Of a stretch of 64,000 nucleotides of DNA, positions 11,495 to 21,974 are shown piece after piece (the stretch's first letter is position 1; each line of letters opens with the position of its first letter). The position numbers were made by a program, and so were the translations under genes. The stretch covers positions 1,314,671 through 1,378,670 of the forward strand of contig NW_012236527.1 in the NCBI RefSeq assembly GCF_000787575.1. Reading direction: 5' to 3'. Source of the stretch: Acytostelium subglobosum LB1 (taxonomy: Eukaryota; Evosea; Eumycetozoa; Acytosteliales; Acytosteliaceae). The notes beneath the pieces are model-generated. The model did no database searches, had not been told where the DNA came from, and saw only the letters and a list, made by a program, of their open reading frames with translations.

Positions 11495-13197
11495 ATGGAT
11501 GTTATAATAAGTGATATTAATAATATTCATAATGATCATTCAATATGCTTGTCACATTGTGACCAGAAGTTGGAGATATTGTGCCTACAATGTAGACAAC
11601 TTCTTTGTCCAATATGCTTGGTAATCGGTCACAATGGTCATAAGGTTGACCATGTCTACAATATAAAGAAGATGTTGGCATTGAAGAAGTATGACCAGTT
11701 GAGTATCACATCCCGTCTTGATAGGTTGTGGTACAAACTCCAACATTTAGCATCAACCTATCAGGTCCTGGACACTTCCAATCGCTACGTGGTCAATCAG
11801 TTCATGCAACTACACGAGCAACTTGTGGTCGAGGAACACAAGGTCACATCACCACTCATCCGCGAGATGGACCTGACGCACGCCACCATCTTAGAGATTG
11901 TCAAAGAGTTGGCCGACATTGACAACATTGTCAAGGTGTCATCAAATGGTGCTGGTTCCGAGATCATGTGTGCGCCACGTAATGGCGGTGAGGTTGTGGT
12001 CGGCATGGACAGGGACCAACTCGCCCAGTCCATCAAGGAGTGCAACAACATAGAGACGTTCATGGAGATGGCATTCCCGTCCACCGAGGAAAGTGAGCCT
12101 TGTAGTGATCATGAGTTGTTGACAATCGTTCAACAAGCCCTCAAGCAGATGGATGTGTTGAGCTATCCGGACACACATCAGTTCCGCATTAAGACTGACT
12201 GTCCCAAGCTGGGCGACATCAAGCGACAGATCCAGTCATGCTTTAAGATCATCGATTCTCACGAGTTCCACAACTCCACATTCTCGTTTGGCCAGCATGC
12301 ATGCTCGCTCTTCAATCCAGCCACTCAGTGTGCCATCGTGTTGAAGGATGGTTTCAAACCCAGGACTGGCATCCTGACCGCAATGATATCAGCTCGCGAG
12401 TCTTTATATGTGTTTGGTGGCATGGTATGTTAGATCGACACATTGTTTGATTGATTGAGCGAATGTACACTTACTAGATTCATTCCACCTCACTCTAGGA
12501 GAGCCCTGGTACATACTCACGCTTCACCCTGGCCGACCATCAGTGGACAAATGACAATCCAATGTCTGGCATTGAGTCTGGATACGGAATATCCGCATGC
12601 TTTGACGGGGATAAACACATCTACTTGGTGGGCGGCATGCATCCAAATGACAGCTACATGAATCGCGTGGACTGCTTCGACATTGAGACCCAAAAGTTCC
12701 GGCATATTGGCCAACTACCAGTCAGCCTAGGCTCAGCACACACCTTCTTCCATGATGGCAAGGTGTATGTGGTGGGTGGCTTCTACTCGACCAACAACCA
12801 GCATGGTATGATCCTATCGTTCAACATAAACACGTTAGTCTGCGAAGTGATTGTTAATGGCCTGGACCTGGGCTCCAACGTGATATCATGTTGTTTCGAT
12901 GGCGATAGCAACGTGTACATCTACACCAACTGCTTCTTTAGGGTGTCGCTGGTCAACAAGCTGCGAAACAATCTGTCGCCAGTGACTGTATCGCGCTCCA
13001 ATGGCTACCATCAGGAGAGTCAAGTGCTGACTGGGCCCAACCTAATCTTCTACGACAAGGAGTATGGCATCCTATTCCTGCGAGGCAAGGGCAACAACTT
13101 CCAGTACTCTGTCACAGACAACAAGTGGGTCGCATTGAGCGATCACTATCGCAACGAACTAAATGACTATGAGGCAGTGCGTCTAATCCGCGACTGA
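11495..13197 (+). CDS. B-box/coiled-coil/kelch protein (copy 1)
   Basis: First of eight related genes in the window. Two exons, 11495-12424 and 12499-13197, give 542 aa. Residues about 18-52 form a B-box zinc finger (C-H-C-C-C-C spacing ending GHNGH), followed by a helical segment with the family motif LVVEEHK and PLIREM. The second half carries kelch-type beta-propeller repeats, seen as LYVFGGM, HIYLVGGM and VYVVGGF. No RING domain is present, so it is TRIM-like but without an E3 module. The intron falls between the first kelch FGG and the following ESPGTYSRF; copies 2, 3, 5 and 6 are intronless. It is more divergent from the other copies than they are from each other. Function unknown; a scaffold or recognition role is inference. 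Confidence 0.85.
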
Positions 13198-13244
13198 GAG
13201 AGGTAGAGTACTTACACACCAATAAACAACTATCGATCGCTTTA

Positions 13245-13658
13245 TTAGTTGCCAGTTAGACCATGACCAGCATGCTTGTTCGCAATCAACTCGATCTTGT
13301 AGTTATCGGGATCCTCGACAAAGGCGATGACGGTCGTGCCACCCTTGACGGGACCGGGCTCGCGTGTGACCTTGGCACCAGTGGCGCGGATCTTTTCGAC
13401 GGTGGCAGCAATGTCGTCTACACCGATGGCAATGTGGCCAAAGGCAGTTCCGATATCGTATGACTCGACGCCCCAGTTGTAGGTGAGCTCGAGAACAGCG
13501 CCCTCTGACTCATCCTGGTAGCCAACAAAGGCTAATGTGTACTTGTACTCTGTGTTCTCTGACTTTCTGAGCAACTTCATTCCCAGCACATTGGTGTAGA
13601 ACTCTATCGATCTGTCGAGGTTGCCGACTCTGAGCATTGTATGAAGGTATCTTGCCAT
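13245..13658 (-). CDS. gloA: Lactoylglutathione lyase (glyoxalase I)
   Basis: Cytosolic detoxification enzyme that isomerises the methylglyoxal-glutathione hemithioacetal to S-lactoylglutathione. The 137-aa product starts [12 protein letters not shown]. The frame runs further upstream to 13808, but this Met aligns with the family start. The four metal ligands are present as H6, E57 (VLELTYNWG), H75 (GHIAIGVDD) and E123 (YKIELI). Length and wording ([29 protein letters not shown]) are close to the short, Ni-type bacterial enzyme and unlike longer animal or plant forms, which suggests an old bacterial origin. The gene sits inside the B-box/kelch array, convergent with copy 1 and divergent from copy 2 with a 243-bp shared promoter interval. 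Confidence 0.95.
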   Translation of the reverse strand: MARYLHTMLRVGNLDRSIEFYTNVLGMKLLRKSENTEYKYTLAFVGYQDESEGAVLELTYNWGVESYDIGTAFGHIAIGVDDIAATVEKIRATGAKVTREPGPVKGGTTVIAFVEDPDNYKIELIANKHAGHGLTGN

Positions 13659-13901
13659 TGTATATGTGTATGTGTATGTGTCTGAAGATATTAAACAAGT
13701 GAAGTGCCCATTCTGAAAAGTCAAGCTCATTATCTTGTTGCCTTCATCATGTTTGCAATTCAAATGAGGGAAGTTGAATCTTTGGCACAGTGAGTTGCTC
13801 CAATTCAATCATCCATTTCATTATTTCAAACATAGTTACAGATAATATAATAAATCATACAGATAATAGATAAGCAAATAATCAAATTTATTCATTCAAA
13901 G

Positions 13902-15545
13902 ATGGATGTAGACATGGAAGTTATGTCATTGAGTGCCGAGTCTGCCACTACCACTGCCACTACCACTGCCATTGTCGATGGAACATGTTTGAAACATAAC
14001 AAAAGGTTTAAATTGATATGTGTAACATGTAATGAAGTAATATGTTCACATTGTTCAGTGTTGTTGCACAATGGACATAAGATGGAGAATGTTGAGATCA
14101 TCAGATCATTGATGTCAGAGCACAAGTATGATAGGTTCACTGAGCGTTTGACGACTCTTTGTCATCAGATGAAGCAGATGGCAACCACCTATCAATCATT
14201 GGACAAGTCGGCAATTGAGGTGTCTGAACAATTCAGAAAGATGCACGAATCACTCGTGATCGAGGAGCATCGGATCAAGTCACCAATCATCGCGGAGATG
14301 CAGCTCACTGTAGATGTGATCAAATCCATCATTCAGGAGGTGATACAACTTGCCAAAGTTCATGATCCAATGGGGAGGTCCACCCCCAACACGTACAATC
14401 CTCAATCTCCTCCACTGGCGGGCGACTTGCAACTTCCACAACAGTTCAGATATGAGGAAGTCATTACATTGATCAACTCTATCAGATCAATTGTGTCATT
14501 GGAACAAGATAATAATCTTGCTATCAACGATCAACCAGACAATACGGTCACCAATAGTGATTTGTTGGTTGCAATTCAAAGATGCCAAAGGCAGTCCACT
14601 ATTGTCCACCAACAAACAAGGTCCCTTTATGTTAAGATAGATGCCAATGTGACAGGCTTGGTTAAAAAGGAAATCGAATCATGTTTCACTCTTATCAACG
14701 TCCATCATCTTCATAACCTTTACATCTCGCTCACATCAGAAGCCTGCAATATTTTGGACCGAAATCTGTATCACAGGCATGAGACCCATGGATTCAAACC
14801 ACGATCCAGCATTGCACACTCAACCGTTTTTGCGGGCAACAATGTCTATGTATTTGGTGGCAAAGAGAGTCCAAACACATACTCAAGATTCTCCCTCACA
14901 CAGAATCAATGGTACATGGACCATCCAATAACTGGTTTTGAAGGAGGAGAGCATATATCAGCTTGCTACGATCGAGGATATTACATCTATTTGGTTGGTG
15001 GACTCATCAACGGAACGCGTAGTAATCGAATAGATCGGTTCAACATTGTAACCCAGAAGTTCAGTCATGTTGGATCTCTCTTCGACCCGCTTCACTCTGC
15101 CGGTGTCGTTTACTATGATAACAAGTTATTCATTATTGGTGGATTTCACTCCAATGGCACCTTACTTGGAAGGATCCAATCATTTGATCTAAAGACCCTG
15201 CAGTGTACCATTTACATAGATGAGCTTAAGCTTGACAAAATGGTATATTGCTTTGATGAGAAGGACAACATCTATTTGTACACCTCCACCGGGTTCCTCC
15301 GCTGTTCATTGTCAAACAAAGACTCAAAGACAACACAAGTATGGGAATATTACAGAAGTACCTACAGGATATCTCCAAAAAAGATGATTCTCATTGGACC
15401 TTCCTCAATCATGTTGCTCAATAATAGTAACTCATATAATCATTACATTAATATTAATGACGAAACTGAAACATGCAACCAGATATCAACCAATAATCAA
15501 TACTATGAAGACAATGGAGGGCTATGTATTGTGCCTGGCTGGTAA
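13902..15545 (+). CDS. B-box/coiled-coil/kelch protein (copy 2)
   Basis: Single exon, 547 aa. A short Thr/Ala-rich N-terminus precedes a B-box at about residues 29-60 (CLKHNKR, CSHCSVLLHNGHK). Then come the family helical block (RFTERLTTLCHQMKQ, EEHRIKSPIIAEM), a variable spacer containing SIRSIVSLEQDN, and a C-terminal propeller with kelch strands (NNVYVFGGKESPNTYSRF, YIYLVGGLING, LFIIGGFHSNG). The start Met is the first in the frame, preceded by an AT-rich leader. It is most like copies 4 and 5 (shared CSHCS, HNGHK, RFNIVTQ). Function not known. Confidence 0.85.
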   Translation: MDVDMEVMSLSAESATTTATTTAIVDGTCLKHNKRFKLICVTCNEVICSHCSVLLHNGHKMENVEIIRSLMSEHKYDRFTERLTTLCHQMKQMATTYQSLDKSAIEVSEQFRKMHESLVIEEHRIKSPIIAEMQLTVDVIKSIIQEVIQLAKVHDPMGRSTPNTYNPQSPPLAGDLQLPQQFRYEEVITLINSIRSIVSLEQDNNLAINDQPDNTVTNSDLLVAIQRCQRQSTIVHQQTRSLYVKIDANVTGLVKKEIESCFTLINVHHLHNLYISLTSEACNILDRNLYHRHETHGFKPRSSIAHSTVFAGNNVYVFGGKESPNTYSRFSLTQNQWYMDHPITGFEGGEHISACYDRGYYIYLVGGLINGTRSNRIDRFNIVTQKFSHVGSLFDPLHSAGVVYYDNKLFIIGGFHSNGTLLGRIQSFDLKTLQCTIYIDELKLDKMVYCFDEKDNIYLYTSTGFLRCSLSNKDSKTTQVWEYYRSTYRISPKKMILIGPSSIMLLNNSNSYNHYININDETETCNQISTNNQYYEDNGGLCIVPGW

Positions 15546-15652
15546 ACTTTATCCACTTTGTGATCGATATTGCCTCATATTTTATACCATCAACCTGATT
15601 GATCGCAATTAAAATCCATTTTCAAACCAATAATTAATCATACTGTAAAAAG

Positions 15653-17410
15653 ATGGATAACATTGTAAAAGATAACTGTTTATTACACAATAAGAGATTA
15701 AAGTTATTATGTAACGAATGCAATGAGATAATATGCTCACATTGTTCATTGTTAGATCATAATGGACATAAATTGGAGGGTGTTACAATGATCAGATCAT
15801 TGTTAGAGGCCAACAAGTATGATCGATTCACACCAAGATTGATGATACTATACCATCAGTTGAAGCAGTTGGAGATGACTTATGAGACACTGGACCAATC
15901 GAGCAATGATGTCACCGAGCAGTTCAGACAACTTCACGAGTTGCTCGTCGTTGAGGAGCATCGTATCAAGTCACCCATCAACGAAGAGATCAAGAGGACG
16001 ACCGAGGAGATCAACTCAATCACTCAAGAGATTACACATCTGAACAACCTTCATAAGTGCTTCAACAAGGATGGCCCCAACGCCCCAGATCTCTCTAACA
16101 AGGTCGATAATGATCAACAGAATGAGAATGACAAAGATGTGGTGGAGGATGAGGATGAGGACAAAGACGACGAAGATGAAGTGGATAATGATGAAGATGA
16201 GGCCAAGGTCGATAAACAAGGCTTCTTTGACATACCTCAAGACAACGATGATGACGACGAATGTGTTACACCAACCAATGTATTTGATGAGATTGTCAAG
16301 CTAATCAAATCAATTCAATCACTCGTCATTAGTGATCAAGACAACAACAATGCTGCCTCTGACCTTGCAATGGAAAATGATCAATCTATCTACATCACCT
16401 CGGACATGGACTTGCTACACGCCATCAAGGAGTGTGAGAGAATGTCACAGACATCTTACGAAACACAAATGACTCTACATCGTGCTGTCATCAAAGGTGA
16501 TGAGTTGGAACAGATCATCAAGGAAGCCATCGAGGTCAATATAAAACTGATCGATGGACACGATTACCACAATCACTACTTCTCGCTCACTGCCAACAGT
16601 TGCATGTTGTTCAATCCGGACAAATCTCCAATATCAATGTATGGCTATCAATCAAGGACAGACATTGACCACTCAACAGTGTATGCTCGCAATAATGTCT
16701 ATATCTTTGGTGGAACGACAGAGGCTCATTTGAACTCATATGATCGGTTCTCACTTCCCCAAGAGCGTTGGTACAATGCACTCCCATTCAATGGCAACGT
16801 AACTGGTGCCCACAACATGTCGGCTTGTTATGATGGAGACCATTACATCTACTTGTTCGGTGGAATTATCGATGCAAAGGCCAAGATTTACAGCAGGGAT
16901 ATCAATCGATTCGAAATTGAGACACAAGAGTTCAGCCATTTCGTATCACTCCCAACACCTGTCCACTCAGCATGGGTCTCTTTCTATAATGGTAAGCTGT
17001 TGGTAGTCGGCGGAACAACTCCAGAAGACAAACCACTTGGAACCATCATGGTACTCGACATTGAGAGATTACAATGGGAGATCATGTGTGAGGGTCTGGA
17101 TATCGGACTCAAGAATTCAAGTTGTTTGGTTGGCAACGACATCTATATTTTGTCATGCAAGAAACAAACAGTATTCTTTAAGGTCTCTTTGGAGAACAGT
17201 TTGGTGAGGACACTCTCAAATCCATCCACTCGGCCATTATTAATCCCCCTCAACAAGATGTTCTATGATGGCACAAATATCATATTTCTGAACGGAAAAG
17301 GTGCAAACAGGAGGTACTGCCTGGACACACAAACATGGGAGCGTATCAGCGACAACTATCGAACAGATAGATATGCTACTGATGGTGGAGTATGTCCAAT
17401 ATTTGATTGA
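15653..17410 (+). CDS. B-box/coiled-coil/kelch protein (copy 3), acidic insert
   Basis: Single exon, 585 aa. B-box at about residues 9-42 (CLLHNKR, CSHCSLLDHNGHK), helical block with LLVVEEHRIKSP, then an acidic insert of roughly 40 residues (Glu/Asp runs encoded near 16140-16260) between the helical segment and the SIQSLV block. Kelch strands are NNVYIFGGTTEA, YIYLFGGIIDA and LLVVGGTTPED. The insert is the main difference from neighbours and lies at the point where every copy is most variable, which suggests the spacer tolerates length change. 107 bp separate it from copy 2. Confidence 0.85.
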   Translation: MDNIVKDNCLLHNKRLKLLCNECNEIICSHCSLLDHNGHKLEGVTMIRSLLEANKYDRFTPRLMILYHQLKQLEMTYETLDQSSNDVTEQFRQLHELLVVEEHRIKSPINEEIKRTTEEINSITQEITHLNNLHKCFNKDGPNAPDLSNKVDNDQQNENDKDVVEDEDEDKDDEDEVDNDEDEAKVDKQGFFDIPQDNDDDDECVTPTNVFDEIVKLIKSIQSLVISDQDNNNAASDLAMENDQSIYITSDMDLLHAIKECERMSQTSYETQMTLHRAVIKGDELEQIIKEAIEVNIKLIDGHDYHNHYFSLTANSCMLFNPDKSPISMYGYQSRTDIDHSTVYARNNVYIFGGTTEAHLNSYDRFSLPQERWYNALPFNGNVTGAHNMSACYDGDHYIYLFGGIIDAKAKIYSRDINRFEIETQEFSHFVSLPTPVHSAWVSFYNGKLLVVGGTTPEDKPLGTIMVLDIERLQWEIMCEGLDIGLKNSSCLVGNDIYILSCKKQTVFFKVSLENSLVRTLSNPSTRPLLIPLNKMFYDGTNIIFLNGKGANRRYCLDTQTWERISDNYRTDRYATDGGVCPIFD

Positions 17411-17633
17411 GGCATCAACTACATGGCAACATAGCCTTAGTTTGTACTTCTCAATGATCACTCACCAATGTATCTTGGAACATCCTTGATCAGATATTTG
17501 ATCAATGTTCAAAATAAATTTAAACATTCATTCAATCAACATTGTTCCAAAGTAAACTGGAATTCAAGTACAAGAAGAAATCCAATTAAGTAGATGGATT
17601 GTTATTTCTTTGATAAATTATAGAGATAATATT

Positions 17634-19255
17634 ATGCGCTCAAACAAGTAGAGAGACAACATAACTTCATCAACAACAACAACGTCAACCATTTCTTGTA
17701 AAGAACACCAAAAGAAGTTAAAGTTGTTGTGTGTCAACTGTAATATGGTGATATGTTCACATTGTTCAGTGTTGTTACACAATGGACATATATTGGAGAA
17801 TGTCGATATCATCAGGAAGTTGATCGCTGATAACAAATATGACAGGTTCCCAGAGCGTCTAACAACTCTATGTCATCAGATGAAACATTTGACTACTACT
17901 TATCAATCCTTGGACAAGACTAGCATGGCCATGTCTGAGCAGTTCAGAAAGATGCATGAGTTGCTCGTCATTGAGGAGCACCGTATCAAGTCGCCCATCA
18001 TCGAGGAGATGAAGCGAACTGTCGATGTGATCAAGTCAATCATGAAGGAGGTCGTCCATCTCGCCAACATACAACCGACCGAGAACCCCAGCGCATCGCC
18101 AGAGGTGGTGGTACGTGACGTCGAGGAAGATGACCAAGACATCAAGGTCGTTGAAGAGGCAAACGTGGACGACAAACCAGAGGTATTCAATTATTCCTCG
18201 GCAATGGAGCTCATCAGATCAATCCAATCAATTGTCTCGATGAAACAGGACATGACCCTGTATGCACAGCCAAAGCAATCAATTCTTGATATTACAGACA
18301 GTGAATTGTTTTATGCCATACAGAGATGTGAGAAACAATCACAGACGTTGCGATATGCTCCCACCAAGTTGCTTCGTGTCGAGATTGATGAATCCGTGAC
18401 AGACCTCATCAAGAAGAGCATCGATACATGCTTCACACTCGTTGACTCCCACAAGTACCACAGCCATTATGTAGTCGTGGCGTCAGACACATGCACCCTT
18501 GTCAACTTGACCAACAACACACCAGCTGCCACATTGGTAGGATACAAGACAAGGACAAATGTCGTCCACTCAACAGTATACGCCGCAACAACATTTATGT
18601 GTTTGGTGGCAAGGAACTCCCCAACTCATATGCCAGGTTCTCACTTCCAGAACATCAATGGTTCAATGATATACCAATGACTGGTGCCGGTGGTGGACAA
18701 TACATCTCAGCTTGTTATGACGGAGATGTCCATATCTACTTGGTTGGTGGCATTACGATAGATGGCAATCGCAGTTGTCGTGTGGATCGCTTCAACATTG
18801 TGACTCAACAGTTTAGCTATGTTGGTATACTTCTTACACCATTGCACTCTGCCAGTGTATTCCATCACGATGGCAAGCTATATATCGTTGGTGGATGCCA
18901 CTCGAGTGATGTCCATCTTGGCACTATCATCACTTTTGATGTCAGGACGAAGGAGAACGAAATGCATGTGAATGGACTTGATATTGGACAAGGAGTATCA
19001 TGCTGCTTTGATGGAAAAGAGTCATCAAGAGGATTCTTCCCGGTAACACTTGCCAACAAAGGTGTGAGAACACTCAATCGGACTAATGGTACACCAAGAG
19101 AGGAATCATGGGTCAATATGTATTGCAACTCCACAGTAAACATCGTATTGCTCAATGGAAAAAGCAGCTGCGTGTACTCCAAAGAGACTGGCACTTGGTC
19201 ACAATGGACTACTAAATTCGAGAATGCGAATGGAGTTTGTTTGATCACTGATTGA
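17634..19255 (+). pseudogene. B-box/coiled-coil/kelch gene (copy 4), decayed
   Basis: Homologous over its full length to copies 2 and 5 but broken twice. The only upstream in-frame ATG (17634) is followed by TAG at codon 6 (17649-17651). From there the frame is open through the B-box (CKEHQKK, CSHCSVLLHNGH), helical block and spacer until about 18581. There one base is missing relative to paralogues (they read gctcgcaac where this copy reads gccgcaac), so the kelch half continues in another frame from NNIYVFGGKELPNSY to the stop at 19255. The last propeller strand also lacks a few residues between CCFDGKE and GFFPV. Two independent lesions in one member of a duplicated family argue for a real pseudogene, although a sequencing indel could explain the second. 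Confidence 0.75.
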
Positions 19256-19760
19256 CCAATGTAGTTCAATCATTCTTGCACATCCAGGACGGTGATGGAC
19301 AATCACCACAATGATTGAGTGCGCACAACTCTATCCACCAACCAGTAAACACATTAGCTGATCATTACTTCTTGGCTGCACAGAAAACTAACCCGACAAG
19401 TTGAAAGGGGGACCCCTTTGTTGACACACTCCTTCACAGATCAGTGTTGGGGTGTAGTGATGATCAATCTGACAATTTTGAGATCAGTCCGATGAATTGG
19501 GTTGGTTGGGAAAGAGCCATTCCCACGTCCAATTTACATTTGTTGTGTTAGATGCTTGGTTAATCCATTTCAGAACATTTATAAATATCTATTTGTAATG
19601 TTTGATTGATTGAGTTGAGTTGTGTTATGTTGAGTTGAGTTGGTAGTGATGAATGACAACTTAATGCTGGATGATCAGGGAACATTATTCATTCATTCAA
19701 TCATTCATTCATTCTTTCATTCATTCGATCAATCAATCAGATAGTCACAAATAATTAACT
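19256..19760. other. Intergenic spacer with a 16-bp inverted repeat
   Basis: No gene seen. It contains the inverted repeat AAAGGGG-GA-CCCCTTT at 19404-19419, a TATA-like TTATAAATA near 19580, and (ATTC)n/(TCAA)n tracts just before the start of copy 5. It is presumably the 5' region of that gene. Confidence 0.5.
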
Positions 19761-21515
19761 ATGGAATCCAATGGTGATGTAGCAATCATTACTTCCACAA
19801 CATCTACATTACCATCTTTACCAACATCAACCAATATTATACATTCCACTGATATAATAACACTTTGTGATCTTGCCACTTCCATCTCCCAAACACAATC
19901 ACAATCACAATCACAATCCCTACCTCAATCACAACCTGAATCAATCTTATTTTCCTCAAACTCATCAGTTGACACATCGTCATCTGGTTGTCCAGAACAC
20001 AAAAGAAGACTTAAACTAATATGTGTTCAATGTAATCAAGTTATTTGTTCGCATTGTTCATTGTTGTTACACAATGGTCATAAGATTGAGAATGTTGATA
20101 TCGTTCGTTCATTGTTAGCTTCTAACAAGTATGATCGATTCACTCCTCGTCTCGCCTTGCTCTGCCACCAGATACGGCAATTGGCGTCTACCTACCAGTC
20201 CTTGGATCATACCAACAATGATGTCACCGAGCAGTTCAAGCAACTCAGAAACCTACTTGACCATGAGGAGAGACGTATCAAGCAGCCCATCCAGTATGAG
20301 ATGAAGTCCACTCTTGAAGTGATGACCTCGATACTTCAAGAAGTCAACCAACTCTCCAACCTCCAGCAGAGACCCTATGAAGACGAGTGCTCGAGCAACG
20401 AATCAGACACCAAGGATGCCAAACCAGAGGAGTGCAGCCATGCCCAGGTCGTTAAGATGATCAGATCAATCCAATCACTAGTCCCATTGGATCAAAACAC
20501 AAGTGATCGTCTCAACTCATCAACCGATGAGTCCCCCAAACAACTCTCAGACTATGACCTTCTCCATGCCATTCAAGAGTGCTCAGAGATGACCAAGTCG
20601 TTGAACTACTCCCAAACCAAGCTGCTCCAGATCAAGATTGATGACACGGTTACCAACAAGATCATGAGCAACATTGAGAAATGTTTCACTCTCATTGACT
20701 CTCATGAGTTCCACAATCACTACTTCTCCCTGACTGCCAACTCGTGCAAGCTGTACCACTCTACTCTGACCAATCCATTGAACATCAAGGAGTTCAAGCC
20801 AAGATCATACATTGAGTATGCAACAGTGTATGCCTCCAACAATGTATATGTGTTTGGTGGCACTGAGAGTCCCAACACGTACTCGAGGCTCTACCTTCCA
20901 GAGCTGCGTTGGTACAATGATCTACCAATCACCAGTATCGATGGTGGCCAATCTATCTCTACGTGCTACGATGGAGATCGTCACATCTACTTGGTTGGTG
21001 GCATCATCAATGGATACCGTAGTAACCGAGTAGATCGCTTCAACATTGTGACTCAACAGTTCAGTCACGTCGGATCACTTCCAACACCTCTCAACTCTGC
21101 CGGAGTCTTCTTCCACAGTGGCAAGCTCTATGTCATTGGTGGCTATCACACCAATGATACCCAGCTTGGTACCATTCTCTCATTCGATGTCACAACTCCT
21201 CACTGTGATATCCACACGTATGGACTTAATGTTGGTCAATCAATATCCCATTTCTTTGATGGCAAGGACATTTACTTATTGTCCACCAATGGATTCTTCC
21301 GTGTGAATCTGGCTTCAAAGGAGGTGAAGGGTCTCACCCAACCAAAGTCAACGGACTACCACAAGTTGTTCTTTGATGGAAAGATCCGATTGTTGGTTGG
21401 AATTGGCAACAACATGGAGTACTCAAAGGAATCTGATAATTGGAAACAATTGAATGACAATTACAGATCAGAACCACTTGGTCTTCATGCTGGAATGTGT
21501 CTTATCAACTCATAA
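19761..21515 (+). CDS. B-box/coiled-coil/kelch protein (copy 5), SQ-rich N-terminus
   Basis: Single exon, 584 aa. The N-terminal ~75 residues are Ser/Thr/Gln-rich with a run of Ser-Gln dipeptides at about residues 43-58. The B-box follows at about 76-107 (CPEHKRR, CSHCSLLLHNGHK), then the helical block (RFTPRLALLCHQIRQ) and the conserved CFTLIDSHEFHNHYFSLTAN segment that links spacer and propeller in most copies. Kelch strands are NNVYVFGGTESPNTYSRL, HIYLVGGIING and LYVIGGYHTND. The SQ repeats could be targets of ATM/ATR-type kinases or simple low complexity; the sequence does not decide. Confidence 0.86.
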   Translation: MESNGDVAIITSTTSTLPSLPTSTNIIHSTDIITLCDLATSISQTQSQSQSQSLPQSQPESILFSSNSSVDTSSSGCPEHKRRLKLICVQCNQVICSHCSLLLHNGHKIENVDIVRSLLASNKYDRFTPRLALLCHQIRQLASTYQSLDHTNNDVTEQFKQLRNLLDHEERRIKQPIQYEMKSTLEVMTSILQEVNQLSNLQQRPYEDECSSNESDTKDAKPEECSHAQVVKMIRSIQSLVPLDQNTSDRLNSSTDESPKQLSDYDLLHAIQECSEMTKSLNYSQTKLLQIKIDDTVTNKIMSNIEKCFTLIDSHEFHNHYFSLTANSCKLYHSTLTNPLNIKEFKPRSYIEYATVYASNNVYVFGGTESPNTYSRLYLPELRWYNDLPITSIDGGQSISTCYDGDRHIYLVGGIINGYRSNRVDRFNIVTQQFSHVGSLPTPLNSAGVFFHSGKLYVIGGYHTNDTQLGTILSFDVTTPHCDIHTYGLNVGQSISHFFDGKDIYLLSTNGFFRVNLASKEVKGLTQPKSTDYHKLFFDGKIRLLVGIGNNMEYSKESDNWKQLNDNYRSEPLGLHAGMCLINS

Positions 21516-21670
21516 ATAAAATTTAGAACTTATTAATAAGGATTTAAAAGACTAGTCCTAAGTTATCTCCCTCAACAACCCTGTTAACTAGAGCCTAGAA
21601 ATATGTCAATCATTAATAAAAAACGAACCTTCCGAGTTTTTGGTTAGAAAAAACAGTTTTTCATCATCTA

Positions 21671-21744
21671 GTCAGGATGGTGTAGTTGGTTATCACAAAA
21701 CCTTAACACGGTTTGGGTCATGGGTTCGATTCCCATTCTTGATA
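21671..21744 (+). tRNA. tRNA-Val (anticodon AAC)
   Basis: Folds as a full cloverleaf: 7-bp acceptor stem (with two G-U pairs, including the terminal pair), D arm beginning GTGTAGTTGGTT, a perfect 5-bp anticodon stem AAACC/GGTTT around the loop TTAACAC (anticodon AAC), and a T stem ATGGG/CCCAT around TTCGATT. Discriminator A. The A box (TGGTGTAGTTGG) and B box (GGTTCGATTCC) are good. The G1-U72 pair is slightly atypical, but the gene looks functional. Confidence 0.88.
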
Positions 21745-21749
21745 AATCC

Positions 21750-21755
21750 TTTTTT
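21750..21755 (+). terminator. RNA polymerase III terminator of tRNA-Val
   Basis: A run of six T begins 6 bp after the tRNA 3' end, the usual Pol III stop signal. Confidence 0.75.
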
Positions 21756-21800
21756 GAAACTTTGATATTTTTTTATTTGTTTGAAAACTCGTTGTTATAC

Positions 21801-21869
21801 GAGTAGAATAAATATGTTCCAATATTAAATATGTATTTTAGAAAGATCTATACAATATATTAAATTGGA
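21801..21869 (+). repeat. Dispersed repeat, copy A, 57 bp downstream of tRNA-Val
   Basis: About 69 bp beginning GAGTAGAATAAATATGTTCC and ending TATATTAAATTGG. An inverted copy with small indels lies at 62349-62422, where it abuts the poly(A) end of a non-LTR retrotransposon. The left edge of the homology is sharp at GAGTAG in both places. It may be the duplicated flank of a tRNA locus or a remnant of a tRNA-targeting element. Confidence 0.75.
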
Positions 21870-21974
21870 AGGTGAACGAATTAGTATTAATATTTATAAA
21901 TATATTAATAATAATACTTCAAAACAAATAATGAAACTCCGTCATTTATAACAAACTATGATCTTAATTTAGAA

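Noticed and set aside
13659-13808. N-terminal extension of glyoxalase I
   Set aside because: The extra codons are repeat-derived (Thr-Tyr run), and the downstream Met matches the conserved family start.
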